Shown in pieces: positions 1 to 6,322 of a stretch of DNA of 10,688 bases (position 1 is the stretch's first letter; every line of letters begins with the position of its first letter). The notes under the pieces are model-generated. The model was not told where the DNA came from. It ran no database searches and saw nothing but the letters and a program-made list of their open reading frames with translations. Position numbers and translations under genes: made by a program. The stretch lies in the NCBI GenBank assembly GCA_021802795.1, contig JAJZRH010000012.1, forward strand, positions 1-10,688, written 5' to 3'. The DNA comes from a bacterium (GTDB lineage: Bacteria > Patescibacteriota > Minisyncoccia > Phycocordibacterales > Phycocordibacteraceae).

Positions 1-7
1 TTTTTGC

Positions 8-13
8 TATACT
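8..13 (+). promoter_or_regulatory. Extended -10 promoter box for the first gene
   Basis: TATACT is preceded by TG-C (bases 5-7), giving an extended -10 element TGnTATACT. The box ends 8 nt before the ATG at 22, so a start site 6-8 nt downstream would give an mRNA with almost no 5' leader. Any -35 box lies beyond the left edge. The same geometry recurs before the genes at 3214, 6323 and 10300. Confidence 0.6.
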
Positions 14-21
14 GCCTGCAT

Positions 22-786
22 ATGTCTTGGGCAACACGGAGGAGGTTCATCATCTCGCTCATCGTCGGTGCGGTGGTCGTCGCGTTCCTCGCCACCGTGC
101 TCATCGCTACTTTCAAGCAGGTGCCGTCGTGCGCTGACAATATCCAGAATCAGGGGGAGGCGGGCGTCGACTGCGGCGGCCCGTGCCCGTATCTCTGCGT
201 CGAGCAAGAACAGCCCCCGACGGTTCTCTTTACGAAGCCGCTTAATTCGGGCGTAGGGCGCACCGACATCGTCGCATCGGTTGAGAACAAGAACGCGACC
301 GCCGCGGCAAAGAACGTCCCATACAGCGTCCAGCTTTACGGCCGCGACCGCGCGCTCATACAGACGGTTTCCGGTACGCTTGATTTGCCCCCGGGCGCAA
401 CGGTGCCGGTATTCATCCCCGGCGTTTCTTCCGGCAAACAGGTCGTTGCGGACGCGTTCCTTGAGATAGCCCCGTCTTCGCCGCGGTGGTTCCAACTGAC
501 GGCCGATCCTCGCGTCATACCGCTCGTGTCGAGTGCGGCGCAGGGCGGGACCGCGAACGCGCCGCGCATTGAAGCGGTCCTTTCAAATGCGAGCGCCGCG
601 CAACTTTCCAATGTGCGGGTGATCGTTTTCGTGCGGAACGAGCAGGGAAGCATCATTGCCGCCTCGTCGACCATCGTACCGGCCATTCCCGCTCAGGGCT
701 CCGCAAGAGCGACCTTTACGTGGAACAGCGCATTCGGAGGTACGCCCGCGTCCATAGAGGTTATGCCGGTCATCCCGCTCCCCTAG
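22..786 (+). CDS. Membrane-anchored Cys-motif protein with two Ig-like repeats
   Basis: A 254-residue protein of unknown function. The start at 22 is chosen over an in-frame TTG at 4 because TTG 4 overlaps the -10 box. A basic N-terminus (RRR at 6-8) is followed by one hydrophobic segment at about 9-31, so most of the protein should lie outside the membrane. Next comes a motif with C37, C51, C55 and C59 and the core NQGEAGVDCGGPCPYLC. This type of DN-Q-N-GE-G-DCGG-C motif occurs in many secreted bacterial proteins; metal binding or disulfides are possible but unproven. Two segments at about 85-140 and 185-250 share a pattern of 'V-N-(ss)-A-NV-V-V', a hydrophilic turn, then 'L-PG/A-(a)' and a final strand, like FxLYD-type beta-sandwich domains. 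The gene ends 5 nt before rodA and is presumably cotranscribed, which suggests an envelope role. Confidence 0.75.
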   Translation: MSWATRRRFIISLIVGAVVVAFLATVLIATFKQVPSCADNIQNQGEAGVDCGGPCPYLCVEQEQPPTVLFTKPLNSGVGRTDIVASVENKNATAAAKNVPYSVQLYGRDRALIQTVSGTLDLPPGATVPVFIPGVSSGKQVVADAFLEIAPSSPRWFQLTADPRVIPLVSSAAQGGTANAPRIEAVLSNASAAQLSNVRVIVFVRNEQGSIIAASSTIVPAIPAQGSARATFTWNSAFGGTPASIEVMPVIPLP

Positions 787-791
787 GCGCT

Positions 792-1928
792 ATGGCTCCC
801 GCGCCGTTCGTCCGCAGCCGTTTCTTTTTCGACTGGACGCTTCTCGTCCCGGCGCTCACGCTGTCCCTGCTCGGCATCCTCACCATGAGCACGTTCGGGC
901 AGGGCGCGTCGCTCGCGCCGCGACAGCTCCTCTGGCTTCTCATTTCTCTCGGCGTCTATCTCGGTCTTTCGACCGTCGATATGAGCTTCATGCGCCGCAC
1001 CTCGGTCGTAATGGCGCTCTATCTCGCTTCGTTCGCGTTGCTCGGACTCCTCCTCCTTCTTGCCCATCCGGTGATGGGCGCGCGCGCGTGGTTCTCGCTC
1101 GGTCCCATTTCGTTCCAGCCGGCCGACCTCGCGAAGCTCGCTCTCATCGCGCTCCTCGCCAAGTATCTTTCGCGGCGGCACGTGGAGATCGGCGACTACC
1201 GCCACATCATCGTTTCCGGCGCGTACGCGCTCACGCTCACGCTCCTTATCCTGGTGGAGCCGGACATGGGGAACGCCATCATCTTCGGCACGCTCTGGCT
1301 CGGCATGATGCTTGTTTCCGGCATTTCCAAGAAGCATCTTGCCGTACTCGGTCTCCTTGGCCTCGTCGTCGCCTCGGCGTTGTGGTTCGGCGGACTGAAG
1401 CCCTACCAGCGCGCGCGAATCGTCTCGTTCGTGAATCCGGCGAGCGATATTCACGGCTCCGGCTATAACGCGTACCAAGCGAAGATAGCTGTCGGAAGCG
1501 GTGAACTCCTCGGCAAGGGCATCGGGTACGGCACGCAATCAAAGCTCCGCTTTCTCCCCGAGTATCAGACCGACTTCATCTTTGCCGCTTTTGCGGAAGA
1601 ATGGGGCTTCATCGGCATCCTGCTCCTATTGCTCGTCTATGCGCTCTTGTTCGCCCGGCTCGCGCAGATCGCGCAGGAGGCGGCGACCAACTTTGACGCG
1701 TTCTTCACGCTCGGGGTGCTCATTCTCTTCGCCGCGCACGTTGCCATACATGCGAGCATCAGCCTCGGGCTCCTGCCCGTGACCGGTACGACGATACCGT
1801 TCATGAGCTCGGGCGGTTCGCATCTGGTGCTCGAATTTGCGGCGCTCGGCATCGTCACTTCGCTTGCGCGCCATGGACGCGGCGCGGTCCGCGACATTTC
1901 CGCAAACGAGTATCTAGGGGGCTCGTGA
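792..1928 (+). CDS. rodA: RodA/FtsW-family (SEDS) peptidoglycan glycosyltransferase
   Basis: 378 residues, a normal RodA length, almost entirely membrane helices. SEDS proteins polymerise lipid II into glycan strands, with a class B PBP partner; RodA acts in side-wall elongation and FtsW in division. Signatures in order: GARAWFSLGP then FQPADLAKL (the QPsElaK signature, with A and D in place of S and E), VEPDMGNA, and LPEYQTDFIFAAFAEEWGF with D261 matching the catalytic Asp of E. coli RodA (D262), then GLLPVTGTTIPFMSSGGS. I chose ATG 792 because the 24 residues upstream in the frame overlap the previous gene and are charged and non-conserved, and MAPAPFVRSR leads straight into the first helix. 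RodA rather than FtsW is favoured by the short tails and the spacing of the catalytic Asp, but only moderately. No Shine-Dalgarno is visible, so coupling to the upstream gene (5 nt away) is likely. No PBP is present in the window. Confidence 0.93.
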   Translation: MAPAPFVRSRFFFDWTLLVPALTLSLLGILTMSTFGQGASLAPRQLLWLLISLGVYLGLSTVDMSFMRRTSVVMALYLASFALLGLLLLLAHPVMGARAWFSLGPISFQPADLAKLALIALLAKYLSRRHVEIGDYRHIIVSGAYALTLTLLILVEPDMGNAIIFGTLWLGMMLVSGISKKHLAVLGLLGLVVASALWFGGLKPYQRARIVSFVNPASDIHGSGYNAYQAKIAVGSGELLGKGIGYGTQSKLRFLPEYQTDFIFAAFAEEWGFIGILLLLLVYALLFARLAQIAQEAATNFDAFFTLGVLILFAAHVAIHASISLGLLPVTGTTIPFMSSGGSHLVLEFAALGIVTSLARHGRGAVRDISANEYLGGS

Positions 1929-1938
1929 GTGCACGACT

Positions 1939-1977
1939 CCACTTGGATTTTCTAAAGTGGGGCACCACTAAGAAAAT
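1939..1977. terminator. Hairpins between convergent rodA and glycosyltransferase genes
   Basis: The 56 nt between the two stop codons hold two mutually exclusive hairpins. One is CCACTT (1939-1944) with AAGTGG (1955-1960). The other is ATTTTCT-AA-AGTGG (1947-1960), loop GGCA, with CCACT-A-AGAAAAT (1965-1977), a 5 bp plus 7 bp stem around a small bulge. Neither is followed by a clear T-run on either strand, although the A/T tracts sit in the stem. A bidirectional terminator is the natural reading between convergent genes, but this is not a textbook one. Confidence 0.45.
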
Positions 1978-1984
1978 TTCGGCG

Positions 1985-2995
1985 CTAGCGGTAGAGCGCG
2001 CTTGTTTTTTCCACCATCCGTTCAAGCGAGAAGTCGCGCATGTCTTTTGCGTCCAGTATTTCGCCTACTCCGCCGACGCGGTTCGCAACAATCGGGAGGC
2101 CGGCGGCCCTTGCTTCAAGCAGAACGTAGGGCAGGCCTTCTTTGAGCGACGGGAGTGCAAATTCATCAAAGCCACGCAAAACCTCGTTTGCAGGCATAAA
2201 TCCGAAGAGCTTCACTCGGCCCCCAAGGCCGTACTCTTTTATTTTTGCTTCAAGACGCGCTCGTTCCTCTCCTTCGCCGACTATGGCGACGCAAAGGTTC
2301 GGATTGTCTTTTGCTTGTCCAATAAGTGAGATCTGATTCTTATTCCCTGTGAGTTCGCCGACCGTGCCGGTGATGCGCACTCCGGGCGGGAAAGCCCCGC
2401 GGATCCTCTCTCCGGGGCCGAGTTGCAGTGGCAGGTCGACACCGTTGTGTATGACGGTCATTTTCCGGCGCGAGAAAATGACGGGGGCTCGCCTGAGTTC
2501 GTAATTTGAAAGCACGATGACGTGGTGCGAGCATAGGATAGTAAGCCACGACGCAATCCAAATAAGCACTCGCTCGAAAAGCGGCCGCATTTCCTGATGC
2601 GCAAATCCGTGCGCGGTAAAGAGGATGTTCCGTACTCCGGCGATTCGTCCCGCGAGCGCCCCAAGTCCGCCGGCCTTTGAGCTGTTGAGATGCAGGACAT
2701 CCGGGCGCTCTTGTTTGATAACGTGCAGTAATTCAAAAAAAGCCTTGAACTCCCGGGAGAGATAAACATTTCGGGTAAATGATGACAGGAAAACGGTCCG
2801 TATCCCGGCCTCTTTGAGCCGCTCGGCGAGAAGTCCGGCAGGAGCGTTTGCTTCGCCAGTGCCGCCGAGCGCTACGATGACTTCGAACTGTTCTTTGGGC
2901 AGGCTTCGCGCAAGGTCATAGACATACTTCTGGGCGCCGCCCCAGTTCGATTTCGTGATAACAAATAATATTTTCTTCTTGTCTGTTTGTCTCAT
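1985..2995 (-). CDS. GT4-family (GT-B fold) glycosyltransferase
   Basis: 336 residues. The enzyme should transfer a sugar from a nucleotide donor to a glycan acceptor at the inner face of the membrane; donor and acceptor cannot be read from sequence. The N-terminal domain opens with KKKILFVITKSNWGGAQ (the glycine turn of GT4) and has H129 in a TAHG motif. The C-terminal domain has GTVGELTGNKN (K219) and the EX7E motif E286-G-L-P-Y-V-L-L-E294, both typical donor-site elements. It ends FSLERMVEKTSALYR, a usual GT4 tail, but only about 10 residues separate VGGVGEILDA from this tail where canonical family members have about 50. I chose ATG 2995 because upstream in-frame residues come from a GC-rich repeat region. 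There is no Shine-Dalgarno; TTATTT ending 7 nt before the ATG is a weak possible -10. A truncated paralog of the 5' end lies upstream. Confidence 0.9.
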   Translation of the reverse strand: MRQTDKKKILFVITKSNWGGAQKYVYDLARSLPKEQFEVIVALGGTGEANAPAGLLAERLKEAGIRTVFLSSFTRNVYLSREFKAFFELLHVIKQERPDVLHLNSSKAGGLGALAGRIAGVRNILFTAHGFAHQEMRPLFERVLIWIASWLTILCSHHVIVLSNYELRRAPVIFSRRKMTVIHNGVDLPLQLGPGERIRGAFPPGVRITGTVGELTGNKNQISLIGQAKDNPNLCVAIVGEGEERARLEAKIKEYGLGGRVKLFGFMPANEVLRGFDEFALPSLKEGLPYVLLEARAAGLPIVANRVGGVGEILDAKDMRDFSLERMVEKTSALYR

Positions 2996-3111
2996 ATCGT
3001 TCAAATAAGCACAGGGCGGCGCGGGGAGGGGGTCGGGGAACGGGAGTTCCCCGCGGAGGAAGGCAGTGAGCGAAGCGAGCGCTGGAAAACCGTGGGTTTC
3101 CAGAGAGCGTT
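2996..3111. repeat. GC-rich hairpin element between the two glycosyltransferase 5' ends
   Basis: About 116 nt separate the intact glycosyltransferase start from the remnant copy. They contain a perfect 8-bp hairpin, CGGGGAAC (3034-3041), loop GGGA, GTTCCCCG (3046-3053), and a second one, CTGGAAA (3082-3088) with TTTCCAG (3097-3103), whose loop ACCGTGGG can extend the stem by two pairs. Between them is GTGAGCGAAGCGAGCG, a short iterated string. The composition (G-rich with palindromes) differs from both flanks. It resembles a REP/BIME-like intergenic repeat, but no second copy is visible here, so mobility is only a guess. Confidence 0.45.
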
Positions 3112-3168
3112 GCCCCAGTTGGATTTGGTGATGACAAATAGGATTTTCTTTTTGGCCAGGGTCTCCAT
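3001..3168 (-). pseudogene. Truncated 5' remnant of a second GT4 glycosyltransferase
   Basis: An ATG at 3168 opens a 55-codon frame ending at 3001. Residues 6-19 read KKKILFVITKSNWG, identical to residues 6-19 of the neighbouring glycosyltransferase, but the DNA of the 14 codons (3112-3153 against 2939-2980) differs at six positions, all synonymous (AAA/AAG, ATC/ATA, CTA/TTA, GTC/GTT, ACC/ACG, TCC/TCG). After the glycine the similarity stops: the expected G-A-Q-K-Y-V is replaced by NALWKPTVF and then Pro/Ser/Arg-rich translation of the hairpin element. It is out of frame with the intact gene. I read it as the leftover start of a once functional paralog, cut off by deletion or insertion. It is unlikely to make a useful protein. 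Confidence 0.7.
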
Positions 3169-3197
3169 GAGTGCAACTGTACAATACATTTTCACGT

Positions 3198-3203
3198 TAT
3201 AGT
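3198..3203 (+). promoter_or_regulatory. -10 box of the sugar phosphotransferase unit
   Basis: TATAGT lies 10 nt before the ATG at 3214; the overlapping TAGTAT (3200-3205) would lie 8 nt before it. No convincing -35 hexamer is seen at the right distance. The predicted start site is within a few nt of the ATG, so a leaderless or near-leaderless mRNA is expected. Confidence 0.5.
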
Positions 3204-3213
3204 ATCTACATCT

Positions 3214-4554
3214 ATGGCATTTGACCGCCGCGAAACGGCCATTCTCCTCCTGGGGGATTTCTTCATATTGGTCGCTTCCCTCTGGGCGGCGCTTCTTCTA
3301 CGGAACCTCGCAATGCCCTCGTTTGGTTACTTCTATGGGAACTTCGTCCCGTCCCTGCCGGTTTTCCTCTTATCGCTTTTTGTGTTCTACATAGCCGGTC
3401 TCTACGAGAAGCAGACGCGTCCCATCCGCCGCGTTATGGGCGTGCGTATTCTCGGAGCGCAGGCGGCGACGACGGCGATTGCGGCCATTCTCTTTTTCGT
3501 CTTGCCGCTCTCTATCGCTCCGAAGACTATTCTAGTGCTCTACCTCGCGGTATCGGTCGCCGCCGAGAGCACATGGCGTTTTTACCGGATGGGGCGCGAG
3601 ACGAAGCAAGAGAATAGGACTCCTGCGTTCCTCGTCGGCTCCGGGCCGGCCGTGGCTGAGCTGTATGACGAGGTGCGCGGGAATTCCCAGTACCTTGTTC
3701 GTTTCACCGAGCGCGTGGAGACAGCCGGTCTGCCGAAAGGGGGAGTGGCAGACGCGGTTTCTCGCGCCATCGAACGCGGCGTCCGCGTCATTGTCCTCGA
3801 TACCGCGGATGCTTCGGTGGTGCGCGATCTCTCGGCGCTCTACGACCTCATGGCCGATGATGTCGTATTTTTGGAATTCGCCCCACTATATGAGGAGATA
3901 TTTGATCGCGTTCCTCTCGAGCATCTCGACGCGATGCAGCTCCTGGAATCTCTTCCGAAACATCGCGCGCTTTACAACGTCAGCAAGCGCCTCTTCGACC
4001 TCGCATTAGCGCTCGTTGTTTCCATTATTGCCGTCCCGTTCATTGCCGTTGCCGCGCTCGCACTTTTCGCGGAGGGAGGGGCGCCTTTCATCCGTCCAGA
4101 ACGCATCGGAAAAGGAGGGAGGACGATCCGTCTGCTTAAGCTACGCAGCATGCTCATCGGGGACGACCACGGCGATCCGGAACTACAGAAACAGAACCGC
4201 GTCACGGCGGTTGGGCGTTTCCTGCGCAAATCCCGCATTGATGAATTGCCGCAACTTTGGAATGTGCTCACTGGCGATCTTTCTTTTATTGGTCCGCGTC
4301 CTGAATTCCCAAAGATCGCGGAGGTGTACGAGCGCGAGATAGCGCAGTATCGGATGCGACACCTTATCACCCCGGGCCTTTCCGGTTGGGCGCAGATCAA
4401 TGATTACGATGCTCCGCGCGGTGGCGCGGATGTCGTGCGCACGCGGCGGAAGCTCTCGTTCGACCTCTACTATCTGAAGCATCGCTCGTTTGGGCTTGAT
4501 CTTGCGATTGCAGCGAAAACGCTTCGCGCGCTCGCCTCCTTCTCGGGAAGCTAA
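3214..4554 (+). CDS. Polyprenyl-phosphate sugar-1-phosphate transferase (WbaP/PglC-like)
   Basis: 446 residues. Enzymes of this family move a sugar-1-phosphate from a UDP-sugar onto undecaprenyl phosphate, the first committed step of surface polysaccharide or glycoprotein glycan assembly. The N-terminal ~125 residues form about four membrane helices, followed by a soluble Rossmann-like domain (about 130-240). From about 254 comes the catalytic domain: NVSKRLFDLALALVV (membrane re-entrant helix), PERIGKGGRTIRLLKLRSM, then SRIDELPQLWN with the catalytic Asp-Glu pair D343/E344, GDLSFIGPRPE, PGLSGWAQIN and the closing FDLYYLKHRSFGLDL. All expected motifs are present and the length fits the two-domain form. 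The transferred sugar cannot be told. It leads a unit with the epimerase 4 nt downstream, which may supply its UDP-sugar. Confidence 0.93.
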   Translation: MAFDRRETAILLLGDFFILVASLWAALLLRNLAMPSFGYFYGNFVPSLPVFLLSLFVFYIAGLYEKQTRPIRRVMGVRILGAQAATTAIAAILFFVLPLSIAPKTILVLYLAVSVAAESTWRFYRMGRETKQENRTPAFLVGSGPAVAELYDEVRGNSQYLVRFTERVETAGLPKGGVADAVSRAIERGVRVIVLDTADASVVRDLSALYDLMADDVVFLEFAPLYEEIFDRVPLEHLDAMQLLESLPKHRALYNVSKRLFDLALALVVSIIAVPFIAVAALALFAEGGAPFIRPERIGKGGRTIRLLKLRSMLIGDDHGDPELQKQNRVTAVGRFLRKSRIDELPQLWNVLTGDLSFIGPRPEFPKIAEVYEREIAQYRMRHLITPGLSGWAQINDYDAPRGGADVVRTRRKLSFDLYYLKHRSFGLDLAIAAKTLRALASFSGS

Positions 4555-4558
4555 TGCT

Positions 4559-5458
4559 ATGAAAGTCCTCGTTACCGGCGGTGCAGGATTTATCGGGAGC
4601 CATCTCGTGGCGCTTCTCGTGAGAGAGGGGGTCGACGTTCGCGTGTTTGACTCGCTTATAAGCGGAAAGAAGGAACATGTTCCGGAAGCAGCTGAGTTCA
4701 TCAAAGGGGACGTGCGGGACCGAGTCGTGCTTGCGTCCGCGCTGGAAGGCGTCACGCACGTCGTGCACCTCGCCGCACTCGTTTCTGTTGCGGAGAGCAT
4801 GACCGACCCGCTGGCTTTCCACGACGTGAATGTGACGGGCACGGAGAACGTTCTTGCGGCAATGCGCACGGCGGGGATTAGTCGCATCGTATACGCCACG
4901 TCGGCGGCGGTGTACGGAGATGAACCCTCGCTCCCGAAGAGCGAGTCAAGCCCGCTCGCTCCACTGTCTCCCTACGCCCTCTCAAAAGCCCTGAACGAGA
5001 TGCAGGCCGGACTCTACGGGCGCGCGTTCGGTCTTTCGCCGATCGGGCTCCGATTTTTCAACGTGTACGGGCCGGGACAAGCGGGCAACCATCCCTACGC
5101 CTCGGTCATTCCGCGCTGGGTCGAGGCGGCTCGCGCAGGGAGGGCAATCACAGTCTACGGCGACGGATCGCAGACGCGCGATTTCGTGCATGTGCGCGAC
5201 GTGGCAGAAGCGCTCTACCGAGCACTCACGAAAGAGGCGACCGGCATTTTCAACATTGCTTCCGGCGAGGAAACGTCGCTCCAAGAACTCCAGCGGATCA
5301 TCGTCGGTTCTCGGGAAGGGGTGGCGGTGGAGAACGAGTCGCCGCGCGCGGGCGATATCCTGCGGAGCGTCGCTGATATTTCCGCGGCGCGGCGTATACT
5401 TGAGTTTGCGCCCTCGGTCTCTCTTGAGGAAGGCGTTAAAGAACTTCTTACCGTATGA
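4559..5458 (+). CDS. NAD-dependent nucleotide-sugar epimerase/dehydratase (extended SDR)
   Basis: 299 residues, typical of GalE-like extended short-chain dehydrogenases. GGAGFIGSHL at 7-16 is the NAD-binding glycine motif. HLAALVSV and a DVNVTGTENVL stretch follow as in the family. The active site shows ATSAAVYG (T114/S115) and Y139-A-L-S-K143 (YxxxK). RFFNVYGPGQ and GDGSQTRDFVHVRDVAEA are the substrate-side signatures of UDP-sugar epimerases. The likely substrate is UDP-glucose, UDP-GlcNAc or similar; it cannot be fixed. I chose ATG 4559 (MKVLVTGG) because upstream in-frame residues overlap the preceding gene and add nothing conserved. It starts 4 nt after the sugar transferase stop and its own stop overlaps the folD start as ATGA, so translational coupling is likely. 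Confidence 0.93.
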   Translation: MKVLVTGGAGFIGSHLVALLVREGVDVRVFDSLISGKKEHVPEAAEFIKGDVRDRVVLASALEGVTHVVHLAALVSVAESMTDPLAFHDVNVTGTENVLAAMRTAGISRIVYATSAAVYGDEPSLPKSESSPLAPLSPYALSKALNEMQAGLYGRAFGLSPIGLRFFNVYGPGQAGNHPYASVIPRWVEAARAGRAITVYGDGSQTRDFVHVRDVAEALYRALTKEATGIFNIASGEETSLQELQRIIVGSREGVAVENESPRAGDILRSVADISAARRILEFAPSVSLEEGVKELLTV

Positions 5459-6276
5459 TCATCGATGGGCGAAAATTAGCAGAGGAAGCGCTTGCACATA
5501 CGAAGTCGCGCGCCGCTGCGCTGCCCCGCGCGCCGCGCGTGCTCGTCATCAGTGCGAACGACACTCCGGCGACAAGGTCGTACCTCGCCATTAAGAAGAA
5601 ACGCGCCGCCGATGCGGGGTGCGTTCTGGAGGAACTGCACTTCGATCCGCATACCGCGACGACGGAGGATCTGCGCACGGCGGTCCTTGCCGCCGATGCG
5701 GACGCGGTCGTCGTCCAGCTCCCGCTCGGCGACCGCATGGATGCGCGCATAATCTGCGACGCCATTCCCGTGGAGAAAGATGCCGATGTGCTTTCGACGA
5801 CGGCACGAATGAAATTTGAAGCCGATGAATATGATGCGCTTGTGCCGCCGGTGGCGGGCGCCGTCGCGAAAATACTCGCGGCGGGTAGTGTGGCTCCCGC
5901 AGGGAAGCGGGCGGTGGTCATCGGCTCGGGATGGCTCGTGGGGAAGCCGTGCGCAACCCTGCTCTCGCATAAGCGAGCCGATGTGACGCATCTCTCATTC
6001 CGTTCCGGGAACGTCGCGCCGCTCAAAGATGCGGACATCGTCGTTTCCGGCGTCGGCTCGCCGCATTTCATACGACCCGAACTGCTCAAGGACGGCGCGG
6101 TGCTCATAGATGCGGGAACTTCCGAATCCGGCGGCGCGCTCATGGGCGATGCCGATCCGGCGTGTGCGGATAAGTGTTCTGTCTTTACTCCCGTTCCGGG
6201 CGGCGTCGGCCCCGTCGCGGTTGCGGCCCTCTTTGAGAACGCGGTGACCCTTTTAGAGCGGGCAATGAAAGCTTAA
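5455..6276 (+). CDS. folD: Divergent FolD: methylene-THF dehydrogenase/cyclohydrolase
   Basis: 273 residues, a little shorter than typical FolD (about 285). FolD interconverts 5,10-methylene-THF, methenyl-THF and 10-formyl-THF in the cytosol with NADP. Catalytic residues are kept with the usual spacing: Y43-xxx-K47, Q88 in VVQLPLG, and D111 in EKDAD. The C-terminal dinucleotide domain has VVIGSGWLVGKP (157-165) and the FolD hallmark TPVPGGVGP (245-253). Several normally conserved spots differ: KDADVLS for KDVDGFH, PPVAG for PCTPxG, and GSGW for GRSN. It is therefore a diverged family member, probably but not certainly active on folates. Its ATG overlaps the epimerase stop by 4 nt. That pairing with sugar genes has no obvious metabolic logic and probably reflects genome compaction. 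Confidence 0.85.
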   Translation: MIIDGRKLAEEALAHTKSRAAALPRAPRVLVISANDTPATRSYLAIKKKRAADAGCVLEELHFDPHTATTEDLRTAVLAADADAVVVQLPLGDRMDARIICDAIPVEKDADVLSTTARMKFEADEYDALVPPVAGAVAKILAAGSVAPAGKRAVVIGSGWLVGKPCATLLSHKRADVTHLSFRSGNVAPLKDADIVVSGVGSPHFIRPELLKDGAVLIDAGTSESGGALMGDADPACADKCSVFTPVPGGVGPVAVAALFENAVTLLERAMKA

Positions 6277-6278
6277 GG

Positions 6279-6298
6279 AGCGCAAGGCTTCGCTTTTT
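6279..6298 (+). terminator. Weak intrinsic terminator after folD
   Basis: AGCG (6279-6282) can pair with CGCT (6291-6294), with flanking G-T wobbles, and five T's (6294-6298) follow. The stem is short and interrupted, so termination may be partial. It sits 3 nt after the folD stop and just before the secD promoter, where a terminator is expected. Confidence 0.35.
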
Positions 6299-6310
6299 GG
6301 CCGTTTCGTT

Positions 6311-6316
6311 TATACT
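6311..6316 (+). promoter_or_regulatory. -10 box of the secDF unit
   Basis: TATACT ends 6 nt before the secD ATG at 6323. A normal transcription start would fall on or next to the A of the ATG, giving a leaderless mRNA. I see no good -35 hexamer 16-18 nt upstream. The geometry is identical to that of the nucleotidylyltransferase promoter at 10307-10312. Confidence 0.55.
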
Positions 6317-6322
6317 CTCCCT

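Noticed and set aside
783..1538. Long open frames antisense to rodA, secD/secF and other genes.
   Set aside because: They are Arg/Glu/Asp-rich shadows of GC-rich coding sequence with no recognisable domain, while the opposite strand carries clear families.
1925..2329. A 134-codon forward frame overlapping the glycosyltransferase gene.
   Set aside because: It lies antisense to the well-supported GT4 C-terminal motifs and has no domain of its own.
3061..3080. The GTGAGCGAAGCGAGCG string as a CRISPR repeat or origin iteron.
   Set aside because: It occurs once in the window with no regular spacing or spacers.
1985..3184. A 399-residue version of the glycosyltransferase starting at 3184.
   Set aside because: The extra 63 residues translate the remnant in the wrong frame and the hairpin element. 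The family N-terminus starts at MRQTDKKKILF (2995).
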